Positions 1 to 5,657 of a stretch of 8,118 nt of DNA are shown here, piece after piece; within the stretch, counting starts at the first letter, position 1; each line of letters begins with the position of its first letter. The stretch spans positions 1-8,118 of the forward strand of contig JAHRWI010000346.1 of the NCBI GenBank assembly GCA_019090225.1, written 5' to 3'. The notes below the pieces were generated by a model. It saw only the letters and a list, made by a program, of their open reading frames with translations. It searched no databases and was not told where the DNA came from. The translations under genes were made by a program, and so were the position numbers. The DNA comes from Porticoccaceae bacterium (GTDB taxonomy: Bacteria > Pseudomonadota > Gammaproteobacteria > Pseudomonadales > Porticoccaceae).

Positions 1-521
1 CCACCACTAGGTGGGCCATTGATTTGCAAAGTAAATAAAGCAACGGCAGCCCAATAACTCGAAATACAATTTACAAAATCACGCTTAATAAAATGATCGA
101 TATTGTGTTTAACCGTATTTTCGCCCGGCGCTTCGATTAAAATCTTACCAACCGGCACATCTTTTTTTTCATAAGGCAAATCAAAATCCTGCATAAAGGC
201 TGGCGTGCCGTTTTCAGTATTCAGGTCAAAGGCGGGCTCAATGCGCTTGAAGGCTTGCTCCAGCTCGGCTTGGCTCGGTGGATTACGCCAGTACTTTTTC
301 CACTCGCGGCTGTCTTTTGGAGCAAAGGCAGTTTGCAGTATGCCGATAAGTAGTTGGTAGATTGCGCCTTTGAAGTCGGCGCGGAGGGCGATAATTTCGA
401 CAATATCGTGCCCATTTTCGCCCGCTATTTCAGCAATTTTGATGGTGGTTTTCTGGCCGTTCCTTTCTCTAACCGGTAGCCATTGGTCGCTGATCAAATT
501 CATTGTTTTTGCTTCATCCAT
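1..521 (-). CDS. cas8e: Type I-E Cascade large subunit Cas8e/Cse1 (CasA), partial: C-terminal part beyond left edge
   Basis: Reading from 521 down to the window edge gives about 173 residues with no stop. The protein is the large subunit of the type I-E Cascade complex, which recognises the PAM on target DNA and recruits Cas3. Recognisable Cse1 signatures are the N-terminal MNLISDQWLPV block, QLLIGILQTAFAP near residue 57, AFMQD near 108, EAPGENTVKHNIDHF near 130, and ALFTLQIN near the edge. The start at 521 is preferred over the methionine at 503 because GAGG lies 8 bases before it, whereas it is 26 bases from the second methionine. The gene begins 2 bases after the cas3 stop, so the two are co-transcribed and probably translationally coupled. 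Where I recall relatives having a CPxC-type pair just before AAxALFTLQ, this protein reads SSYW, with a single Cys two positions earlier. Identification is by remembered family motifs, without alignment. Confidence 0.94.
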   Translation of the reverse strand, partial: MDEAKTMNLISDQWLPVRERNGQKTTIKIAEIAGENGHDIVEIIALRADFKGAIYQLLIGILQTAFAPKDSREWKKYWRNPPSQAELEQAFKRIEPAFDLNTENGTPAFMQDFDLPYEKKDVPVGKILIEAPGENTVKHNIDHFIKRDFVNCISSYWAAVALFTLQINGPPSG

Positions 522-523
522 AG

Positions 524-3259
524 TTAATACCTCAGCTCAAGTCCTTGTTGCTTGCCATAGGTGATCGTCACTGGTTTGTTGTTATCCGTCATACCCTTTG
601 CCTGCCAAGTTGAAGCTGTGTCTATCAACGGTACGATAAAGCTGAATTCGTCGAACAGTTTTGTTTCCGCGCGAAGCTCATTAAGCGCTTGCTGTAAGGC
701 TGTATTTTCAATTTCAGCCAGTTTTTCCAATTGCGGTCTATTCACCTTTACACTGCTTAAATCCCAAGGGTATTTACCTTTATTTATCCAGGGCATGAGC
801 TGGTTGTTTTCCCAACGGGCAAGATAAAGGGTATGGGATTCCTCACCCAATCGCGTGGCGATGCGCGCCTCTTCATCCCACTGCGGATTATCGGCATAGC
901 CGCTGGCTAGCTTCATTTGCAGGAAGTTGGCGTTATCTTTTTTTGCTCTGTCTTCCCCTTCGGCTTCCAGGCTGCCCTGGTCAAGCCCCTCCGGTATTTC
1001 GCCAGCGGGGTTATAGACAAACTCTAATAATTCTCGCGCATCATCGGGCATACGCCAGCCACCCTGTTGCTGAAGTATTTTGACAGTTCGCCATAACAAC
1101 AGGGTGTGGGGGTAAACGTAGTGGGCCTTGGGGAACAGGCCTTTGAACCAGTCGGCTTCAGGTGATTCAGTAAATTCGGGCGAATGCACAATGAGACAAG
1201 GCGTACCGCGTTGATCGGTTTCGCCGTGTGACAAACGCCGCCCCTGCTTGTCGCGGCTGTGGCGCTGCAAACGTCCGGCACGCTGTATCAGCAAGTCAAC
1301 GGGGGCAAGGTCGCTAATCATCAGATCGATATCGAGATCCAGAGATTGCTCGACCACCTGTGTGGCAATCAGCACTCTGCCCTCGCGCTGTTCGGGTGTG
1401 GATTTGTCGCCAAAATAGGCCAGCATCTGTTGTTCGATCCCTATGCGATCACCGAGGGCGTAACGACTATGAAAGAGGTGCAGCTTGTCCGGCTCAAGCC
1501 AATCGCAAGTATTCAGGTGCTGCCACGCTTCTCTGGCATCGGGCACTGTATTGCGAATCCAGCAAACGGACTTGCCCTGACTCACGGCTATTTTAATTCG
1601 TTCAAAAATATCCGTCTGCTGGTGACAAAAAACAACATCCACGCGACGTTTGACGGATTCACGGGTAGCTAGCGGATATTCGGTAACACCGATATCTGCC
1701 GAGGCTTGGGTGAGCAAGGGATAGTGTTGATCGTTAAGTTGCTGACTATTTAGTCGCTTGGTTGGGTTACCGTAAAAGGCATGCACCAGCTCATTGCGCT
1801 GATGGTAGGTAAGCGTGGCCGATAGCAAAATCACGCTGCCGCCAAACGCGGCATGAAATTCGATGAGCCGTTTTAGCAGCTCATTAGTGTAGGCGTCGTA
1901 GGCGTGCACTTCATCGAGAATAAGCACTTTGTTGAGCAAGCCCAGCAGTCGCAAAGATTGATGTCTAGCGGGTACGATGCCCAATAAGGCTTGATCGATA
2001 GTGCCAATACCCACGTCTGCGAGTAGTGCTTTTTTACGGTTATCGGCTAGCCAGCGGTTGCACTGGGCGCTAATGCTTTCTTCAGCCTGGTAGTTCTGCT
2101 CATTTGACTGTGCTTTCAATAAGGATTGTTGGAATTTTTCTGACAGGTGTCGAGCGCTATGACTAAGAATCAAGCTGGGTATTTCACCCGTCTCGTATAA
2201 GCGCTGATAAGTTTCAGTCATCCGTTCATACATGGCGTTGGCGGTGGCCATGGTGGGCAAGCCGATATAAAGCCCCTGCGCCAAACCACTACTCATTAAG
2301 CGATGGGCAAGCATCAGCGCAGCTTCGGTTTTGCCTGCGCCCGTGACATCTTCAAGAATAAACAGCTGTGGTTCAGATGAGATCGCCACCTGCTCGCAAT
2401 GGGCCTGGAGTGAGGTTGGCGTTGCAATCTTTGGAAATAAGCACGTTAGCGGCTGAGTACTTTTCGGTTGTTTGGGCAATAGACCGGATTCCTTCACCGC
2501 TTGATCTGCCCTCGGCAGCGCAAGGTTGTACCAGTAGTCAGCTAACGGCATGGGAGTCGATCGATAAGTGAAAATTTCCTGATTCGAACCGAGCCAGTCC
2601 GCTAGCACCGCAACCCCTGCCAGCAACCAGCTCGCCTTCTTTTGTTGACACTGCCAATCCTCCTGAAGATCAAGTTTAGCTGCCGATTCAAAATCGGGCT
2701 GAATCAAATTTTGCCAATCCTGCACAAACTCCTGCGCCGCTTGTTGATCATGCTGAACAAAATGGTTTTTTACCCGCTCCTGTGCTGAAGGTGGCCATCC
2801 GTGATGACCAAATACCGGATTGAGCCAGCATGGCAGAGTGTCGGTTACAAAATCACCCACCTCCAGGCCAGCATCGCTGAATAAACCGCTACTTAATTTT
2901 TGAGTCCAAAGCATTTCACCTAGACTATCGTGTCGAATGGAGTAGTTCTTTTTGCTAATAGTTTCGGCAGGCCAAAACTGTTGCCGCAAATCGGGCCGAA
3001 GTTGTTGAAAGGTTTCTGCAAACTTGCCCAGGTCGTGAACGCCGAGCAAAAAGACACACCAGACAACCGCTTGATCTTCAGGTAATCGCATTAGCGACGC
3101 GAGTCGTTTTCTCAATGTCACGTGACTTTGAAGAAGAGAGTGCCCCACCGCCGCCACATCCAGGCTGTGATAGGGCAGCAGATGGTATGCGGTTTTCTGG
3201 TCTTGAGTCGCCGGGTTCGCTTTGCCCCAATACCCAAAATATGATTTGTACGAATCCAT
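524..3259 (-). CDS. cas3: CRISPR-associated HD nuclease-helicase Cas3 (type I-E)
   Basis: This 911-residue protein is the nuclease-helicase that Cascade recruits to unwind and degrade the foreign DNA strand. The N-terminal HD nuclease domain (about 1-230) shows H31, the HD pair H75-D76 in GVHDLGKF, H110-D111, the HH pair 152-153 in FGHHGWPP, and D221 in VLADWLG. The superfamily 2 helicase follows: Walker A TGAGKT at 306-311, DEVH box at 449-452, SAT motif III at 480-482, motif V around QVVEQSLDLDID (634-645), and motif VI QRAGRLQR at 659-666. All visible catalytic motifs are intact, and the length is normal for full-length I-E Cas3 with fused HD and helicase. The ATG at 3259 has AGGG 7 bases upstream. 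The following gene is cas8e, the standard I-E order (cas3-cas8e). No frameshift is visible, so the protein is probably functional. Confidence 0.97.
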   Translation of the reverse strand: MDSYKSYFGYWGKANPATQDQKTAYHLLPYHSLDVAAVGHSLLQSHVTLRKRLASLMRLPEDQAVVWCVFLLGVHDLGKFAETFQQLRPDLRQQFWPAETISKKNYSIRHDSLGEMLWTQKLSSGLFSDAGLEVGDFVTDTLPCWLNPVFGHHGWPPSAQERVKNHFVQHDQQAAQEFVQDWQNLIQPDFESAAKLDLQEDWQCQQKKASWLLAGVAVLADWLGSNQEIFTYRSTPMPLADYWYNLALPRADQAVKESGLLPKQPKSTQPLTCLFPKIATPTSLQAHCEQVAISSEPQLFILEDVTGAGKTEAALMLAHRLMSSGLAQGLYIGLPTMATANAMYERMTETYQRLYETGEIPSLILSHSARHLSEKFQQSLLKAQSNEQNYQAEESISAQCNRWLADNRKKALLADVGIGTIDQALLGIVPARHQSLRLLGLLNKVLILDEVHAYDAYTNELLKRLIEFHAAFGGSVILLSATLTYHQRNELVHAFYGNPTKRLNSQQLNDQHYPLLTQASADIGVTEYPLATRESVKRRVDVVFCHQQTDIFERIKIAVSQGKSVCWIRNTVPDAREAWQHLNTCDWLEPDKLHLFHSRYALGDRIGIEQQMLAYFGDKSTPEQREGRVLIATQVVEQSLDLDIDLMISDLAPVDLLIQRAGRLQRHSRDKQGRRLSHGETDQRGTPCLIVHSPEFTESPEADWFKGLFPKAHYVYPHTLLLWRTVKILQQQGGWRMPDDARELLEFVYNPAGEIPEGLDQGSLEAEGEDRAKKDNANFLQMKLASGYADNPQWDEEARIATRLGEESHTLYLARWENNQLMPWINKGKYPWDLSSVKVNRPQLEKLAEIENTALQQALNELRAETKLFDEFSFIVPLIDTASTWQAKGMTDNNKPVTITYGKQQGLELRY
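530..533 (-). promoter_or_regulatory. Ribosome binding site of cas8e, inside the end of cas3
   Basis: GAGG on the minus strand lies within the last codons of cas3, 8 bases before the ATG at 521. It decides that start over the internal methionine at 503. Confidence 0.6.
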
Positions 3260-3266
3260 CCTTGCG

Positions 3267-3270
3267 CCCT
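3267..3270 (-). promoter_or_regulatory. Ribosome binding site of cas3
   Basis: AGGG on the minus strand is separated by 7 bases from the ATG at 3259, supporting that start. Confidence 0.5.
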
Positions 3271-3341
3271 AAACCATTAACTCCGCCATCTAGCTCATTT
3301 TCTCTTTCAGCGCCACCCAAATCGGCCCAATGATGAATTTG

Positions 3342-3371
3342 ATATTAGCTTAACCGTTCTCGTTTGGTCAG
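3342..3371 (-). promoter_or_regulatory. Candidate sigma-70-like promoter for the cas3-cas8e operon
   Basis: On the minus strand CTGACC (3371-3366, 4 of 6 to TTGACA) is followed after 18 bases by TAATAT (3347-3342, close to TATAAT). It would give a leader of about 75 bases before cas3. Such weak matches occur by chance, so this is only a candidate; it is placed where a promoter for the first gene of the operon is expected. Confidence 0.3.
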
Positions 3372-3777
3372 TGCCTGTTTGTGAATTCAGGATGGGCAGG
3401 AGATATCCTACAGAAGCGATGATTGAATAGGAACGTATAGCAGCGCAGTACTTTATAGGCTTGTGCTCAACCACACAGAACGAGCCGGATAGTGACCATG
3501 CGGCTAGTAATCCCACCATTCACACTTCGACGAAATACAAAAATTTAGCCCTCAACTTATAAGCCATCCAAGCGGTGCAAGGAGGATCTCCAAATCACCT
3601 ATAACTGGTGCTATTTCCGGCTGTAAAAAGCTCCATCAGCTTAAAACTCTATGGGATATTCAAAGCACGTGAAATCTGCGTAATTCACGATGGATAGTAG
3701 AGCTAAGTTGTGTATGGTTGCTGTGAGTGTTCAATTTAAGTTTAATAATATTAATTGGTTACGTTTTACATGCTTGA

Positions 3778-3822
3778 TTCATAATGCTGGGGTCGGCGGT
3801 TCAAGTCCGCCCATAGCTACCA
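3778..3822 (+). pseudogene. 3' fragment of a tRNA-Met(CAT) gene, probable att site duplication
   Basis: The plus strand reads as the 3' portion of a tRNA. It has an anticodon loop TTCATAA (anticodon CAT), the 3' side of the anticodon stem TGCTG, a variable region GGGGTC, a perfect T arm (GGCGG, loop TTCAAGT, CCGCC), the 3' acceptor strand CATAGCT, discriminator A and an encoded CCA. The 5' acceptor strand, D arm and 5' anticodon strand are missing: upstream CTTGA cannot pair with TGCTG, and no AGCTATG or GGCTATG lies at the expected place. The GGGGTC variable region suits elongator tRNA-Met better than tRNA-Ile2, but that choice is uncertain. A fragment from anticodon loop to CCA is the usual duplication left by tyrosine-recombinase elements integrating in tRNA genes. 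It implies an intact tRNA-Met at the other end of the element, to the left outside the window. Confidence 0.8.
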
Positions 3823-3878
3823 TCTAAATCAGTAAGTTAGGCAGCACTTCCTCAACAAAATTAATTTACTGCTGATAG

Positions 3879-3898
3879 TTAAGTCCATATTAAGTCCA
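3879..3898. repeat. Direct repeat TTAAGTCCA x2, candidate integrase arm-type sites
   Basis: TTAAGTCCA occurs at 3879-3887 and again at 3890-3898, a period of 11 bases, 57 bases beyond the CCA end of the tRNA fragment. Tyrosine integrases of tRNA-targeted islands bind short tandem direct repeats (arm sites) near the att core, so the position fits. No integrase gene is next to it in this window. The repeat is directly visible; its role is inferred. Confidence 0.45.
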
Positions 3899-3912
3899 CC
3901 TTTAAATACGTA

Positions 3913-3991
3913 GAATAACGCCTGGCTGATAATCCCCCTGAAAAATGCATGCGTAGCGAGTATTTTTCAGGTAGAAGCTACTTGTTAGCGT
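3913..3991 (-). repeat. attC site 3 (3' end of the GGCT-like cassette)
   Basis: Read on the minus strand, it starts with the core ACGCTAACAAG and ends with AGGCGTTATTCT. Between them CCTGAAAAAT and ATTTTTCAGG form a perfect 10-base inverted repeat, giving the folded single-strand structure used by IntI. The last codons and stop of the GGCT-like gene (Ala-Asn-Lys-stop) are made of attC sequence. The final core GTTATTC differs from the start of cassette 3, so it is the 5' edge of a former fourth cassette or of the array's end. Confidence 0.85.
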
Positions 3992-4475
3992 GAATTGCCA
4001 TTTCTTTTTCGTGGCGCTCAGGTTTTGGGTCGAAAATTGATTCAACACTTTCAATCTTTTTGACATATTCATTCGGCAGTCTATTTTCTCTGGCACCTGT
4101 TAAAACATGATGCGTGTACCATATATATGGATTTAGGTCAGTTCCAATATTTGTAGCATAGTAAGTAGTTGCTTTTATTATTTCACCGGAGTGAGCAATA
4201 AGCTCAACCACTTTTTCCTCGTAACCATAACCGAGACCTTCCTTCCTATCTAATTCTTGTTTTTCCGATTCGGCGATTGTGTAAATCACACCAATAACCA
4301 AATCACTTTCGTCGTTTGTTTTGTATGCGTCACACTTTCCAGAACCGTCGTTGCTTATTTTGTGGAATCTTAATTCATGCTCATAGAGGAATGCGACAGT
4401 TACAAACTTTGCCGATGGCACCCTGGCCTGCAGCCTATTTATCGACATGTTCGAACCGTAAGAAAAATAGAGCAC
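3978..4475 (-). CDS. Gamma-glutamylcyclotransferase-like (GGCT/AIG2 fold) protein, cassette 3
   Basis: The protein of 165 residues begins VLYFSYGSNM (GTG start), the glycine-rich substrate loop at the N terminus of the gamma-glutamylcyclotransferase fold. It also shows DGSGKCDA near 43-50, the IGVIYTI strand near 61-67, and the expected catalytic glutamate in LDRKEGLGYGYE (E79). These enzymes release 5-oxoproline from gamma-glutamyl amines or peptides; the actual substrate is unknown. A longer frame to an ATG at 4592 exists, but it would translate the whole preceding attC and overlap the previous gene's end, and its extra residues do not belong to the family. The GTG at 4475 has GAGGG 6 bases upstream and lies 24 bases from the cassette boundary, so I choose it. 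The protein is probably cytoplasmic, with no signal peptide. The C-terminal residues ANK come from the attC core. Confidence 0.83.
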   Translation of the reverse strand: MLYFSYGSNMSINRLQARVPSAKFVTVAFLYEHELRFHKISNDGSGKCDAYKTNDESDLVIGVIYTIAESEKQELDRKEGLGYGYEEKVVELIAHSGEIIKATTYYATNIGTDLNPYIWYTHHVLTGARENRLPNEYVKKIESVESIFDPKPERHEKEMAIHANK

Positions 4476-4481
4476 CTTATT

Positions 4482-4486
4482 CCCTC
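4482..4486 (-). promoter_or_regulatory. Ribosome binding site fixing the GTG start of the GGCT-like gene
   Basis: GAGGG on the minus strand is 6 bases upstream of GTG at 4475. It lies just inside cassette 3, after the attC boundary, and decides against the longer ATG start at 4592. Confidence 0.65.
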
Positions 4487-4493
4487 TTTTAAA

Positions 4494-4565
4494 CACTAAC
4501 GCCGCGCTCTGTGGAGATTTGGGAGCGGCAGCGAGCAAATTTCCACAACAGTACCTTGTTATGTG
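4494..4565 (-). repeat. attC site 2 (3' end of the repeat-protein cassette)
   Basis: On the minus strand it begins with CACATAACAAGG and ends with GCGGCGTTAGTG. Internally TGTGGA.GATTTG faces CAAAT.TTCCACA as an imperfect inverted repeat with an extra base, typical of attC bottom-strand folding. The first core belongs to cassette 2, since it is the inverse of that cassette's start GTTATGTG; the last is the start of cassette 3. Length is about 72 bases. Confidence 0.85.
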
Positions 4566-4566
4566 A

Positions 4567-4914
4567 TTAAGGTAAATTTTGTAAAAACTCAATTAAAAAT
4601 TGGATAGCATCACTCGATAGAAATTCTGATAATTCATTTTGAACAATTTCAATAATATCATCTAATTCTTCAATGGAATTCCAAATCTCTTCAAAGCGCT
4701 CTTTAACCCAGCGCAACATTTGATCTCGTTCAGCTTCAGAAACTCTATCGGTGAGCTGAATTTTTTCAACGATTTCAGAAAGCATTGGAGCTGAAGCCTC
4801 AGTTGCCGACTCAACACTTTCAGCTTTTAAGTGGTGTGTTTGGGAAAGCTCCGGTGTAGACACCTCTGAAGCGGCCTCAACGTTTTTTGCCTTCAAATCA
4901 TGTATCTCAGCCAT
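4567..4914 (-). CDS. Small acidic protein with two 22-residue N-terminal repeats, cassette 2, function unknown
   Basis: I cannot assign a function to this 115-residue protein. Residues 5-26 (HDLKAKNVEAASEVSTPELS..) and 27-48 (HHLKAESVESATEASAPMLS..) are two copies of a 22-residue repeat of the form HxLKAxxVExAxExSxPxLS. The codons of the copies have diverged while the residues are kept, which suggests selection on the protein. A similar H-x-L-x-A repeat style is familiar from hypothetical phage-associated and cassette proteins, but that is a recollection, not a search. Residues about 50-115 are predicted to be acidic and amphipathic helices (AERDQMLRWVKERFEEIW, then ELDDIIEIVQNELSEFL). There is no signal peptide or membrane segment. 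AGGA lies 6 bases before the ATG at 4914, and the start is 20 bases from the cassette edge. The stop is 1 base before attC 2. These features make a real gene likely. Confidence 0.78.
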   Translation of the reverse strand: MAEIHDLKAKNVEAASEVSTPELSQTHHLKAESVESATEASAPMLSEIVEKIQLTDRVSEAERDQMLRWVKERFEEIWNSIEELDDIIEIVQNELSEFLSSDAIQFLIEFLQNLP

Positions 4915-4920
4915 TCCTCT

Positions 4921-4924
4921 TCCT
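4921..4924 (-). promoter_or_regulatory. Ribosome binding site of the repeat-protein gene
   Basis: AGGAAGAGGA directly precedes the ATG at 4914 on the minus strand. The AGGA at 4924-4921 has the better spacing (6 bases). Confidence 0.6.
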
Positions 4925-4927
4925 AAT

Positions 4928-5007
4928 CACATAACGCCTGCGGCAGCGGCCGGGCGAGAGCCCGGTCGAGCGAACGGAAGTGAGCGGCTGCCCACACTTG
5001 TTATGAG
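4928..5007 (-). repeat. attC site 1 (3' end of the VOC cassette)
   Basis: On the minus strand this 80-base element begins with CTCATAACAAG and ends with CAGGCGTTATGTG. GGGCAGC near the start pairs with GCTGCC near the end, and the centre holds a strong extra hairpin, CCGGGC-TCTC-GCCCGG. It is much richer in G+C than attC 2 and attC 3, suggesting a different origin of cassette 1. The VOC stop codon TAA is part of the core CATAAC. Confidence 0.87.
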
Positions 5008-5414
5008 TCATCACTTGGCCCGATCCACATAAGAGGATTGTAAGCTACTTCCCATAAGTGCCCATCGGGGTCTGCGAAGTATCCACTGTAACCACCCCAA
5101 AATACTTTTTGCGGTTTTTTAATCTGCTTGGCGCCCGCATTTACTGCGCTCTGAAACAAAGTATCCACTTCCGCTTCCGAATGCACATTGTGAGCAAGTG
5201 AACAGCCCCTGAATCCGTTACCGAGAGCCGATACTTCGGCATCTTTTGCCAACGCATCCCAGCCGTAAAGGCCAAGCCAGCTACCATTGAGATTAAAAAA
5301 GGCCGCGCTCGGTTCTGACTCAACGCGAGGGAAGCCCAGGCCCTTTTCATAGAACTCAATGGATGCTTCGATATTACGAACACCTAAAGTGATCATGCTA
5401 ATTCTAGGCTGCAT
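5001..5414 (-). CDS. VOC superfamily (glyoxalase/bleomycin resistance-like) protein, cassette 1
   Basis: The protein of 137 residues is one vicinal-oxygen-chelate domain made of two beta-alpha-beta-beta-beta halves. It starts with ITLGVRNIEASIEFYEKGLGF (first half, about residues 8-28). The second half carries the LAHNV block (73-77), a helix with SEAEVDTLF, and the diagnostic FWGGYSGYFADPDG stretch followed by HLWEVAYNP (about 104-126). The glutamate in LWEV is the usual metal-ligand position; the reaction cannot be inferred, because VOC proteins include dioxygenases, isomerases and antibiotic-binding proteins. The ATG at 5414 is 18 bases from the cassette edge. No good ribosome binding site is visible, only GAG about 12 bases upstream, so translation may be weak or depend on sequence outside the cassette. 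VOC proteins are known as integron cassette cargo. Confidence 0.92.
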   Translation of the reverse strand: MQPRISMITLGVRNIEASIEFYEKGLGFPRVESEPSAAFFNLNGSWLGLYGWDALAKDAEVSALGNGFRGCSLAHNVHSEAEVDTLFQSAVNAGAKQIKKPQKVFWGGYSGYFADPDGHLWEVAYNPLMWIGPSDDS

Positions 5415-5425
5415 AGCTAATTCGA

Positions 5426-5550
5426 CTCATAACAGTTTAATAAACCGACGGCTTCGGACTACCACCTTTCTCACTATCATAATGGTTTCACAATTGATAA
5501 ACGGTCTATTTCGGCCATTTTTCAAGGGCTTAACTGAGATTGTTGGTGTT
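5426..5550 (-). other. 5' boundary of the cassette cluster; possible degenerate attC or attI
   Basis: The first cassette starts at the core CTG-TTATGAG (5433 downwards), so a recombination site must once have lain just upstream. On the minus strand CACCAACAAT (5549-5540) could be the opposite core, and TTAAACTG next to the cassette core (5440-5433) roughly faces CAGTTAA at 5535-5529. This would be a site of about 125 bases, but the pairing is poor. It could equally be a decayed attI or a truncated attC. Confidence 0.25.
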
Positions 5551-5642
5551 TATTCAAATGTGATAGGGAGAACGGTAGTATAGATAAGAAAAATTCGCTC
5601 TCTTGAATATATATTTTATACTATAAATATCAAAGAGTTACG

Positions 5643-5657
5643 AGCACTCAGAGTGCT
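5643..5657. repeat. Perfect 15-base palindrome AGCACTC-A-GAGTGCT
   Basis: Two 7-base arms separated by one base form a possible dimeric repressor operator. The arms equal the CIRCE half-sites (AGCACTC/GAGTGCT) but the spacer is 1 base instead of 9, so HrcA binding is not expected. No gene start lies within 200 bases in a matching orientation, so the role is open. Confidence 0.35.

Larger units (their letters stand above)
3260..3777. other. Long intergenic region upstream of cas3, no assignable gene
   Basis: This stretch of about 520 bases separates cas3 from the tRNA fragment. It must contain the control region of the cas operon. A minus-strand reading frame of 70 codons (3519-3307) has no recognisable family, no convincing ribosome binding site and runs close to cas3 only by chance, so I do not call it a gene. 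The part next to the tRNA fragment (about 3730-3760) is strongly A+T-rich. A small inverted repeat, GGAG-GAT-CTCC, lies near 3581-3591. Under the island interpretation this is the inner end of the inserted element. I see no integrase remnant in it, although I cannot exclude decayed mobile-element sequence. Confidence 0.6.
3919..5432 (-). mobile_element. Cluster of three integron gene cassettes without an integrase (CALIN)
   Basis: Three cassettes lie in the same orientation: cassette 1 (5432-4935, VOC protein), cassette 2 (4934-4500, repeat protein) and cassette 3 (4499-3919, GGCT-like protein). Each begins with the TT of a GTT core and ends at the G of the next. The ends of each cassette match as inverted copies, as expected if each was once a circle with its own attC. 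Cassette 1 starts GTTATGAGTC and ends GACTCATAAC; cassette 2 starts GTTATGTGATTA and ends TAATCACATAAC; cassette 3 starts GTTAGTGT and ends ACGCTAAC, with one mismatch. Gene starts lie 17 to 24 bases from the 5' cassette boundaries, and the stops lie in or next to attC, the normal compact cassette layout. No IntI tyrosine recombinase is visible on either side within the window. Confidence 0.85.

Noticed and set aside
1259..1672. Plus-strand open frame of 137 codons opposite cas3
   Set aside because: It is antisense to the conserved helicase domain of cas3, with no family motif and no ribosome binding site.
3307..3519. Minus-strand 70-codon frame between the tRNA fragment and cas3
   Set aside because: No recognisable family, no ribosome binding site and no conserved motif. 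It occupies the probable cas promoter region. I could not exclude a decayed gene.
3744..3800. A complete but degenerate tRNA using TTGGTTA at 3755-3761 as the D loop
   Set aside because: The distance from that motif to the anticodon is about 6 bases too long, the anticodon stem does not pair, and no 5' acceptor strand exists. The similarity is limited to 7 bases.
3836..3842. GTTAGGC, a perfect match to the attC core consensus, between the tRNA fragment and attC 3
   Set aside because: No opposite AAC-type core lies at 50 to 150 bases on the required side, and there is no internal inverted repeat, so it is probably chance.
5643..5657. CIRCE element for HrcA control
   Set aside because: The half-sites match but the spacer is 1 base instead of 9, and no chaperone gene follows.
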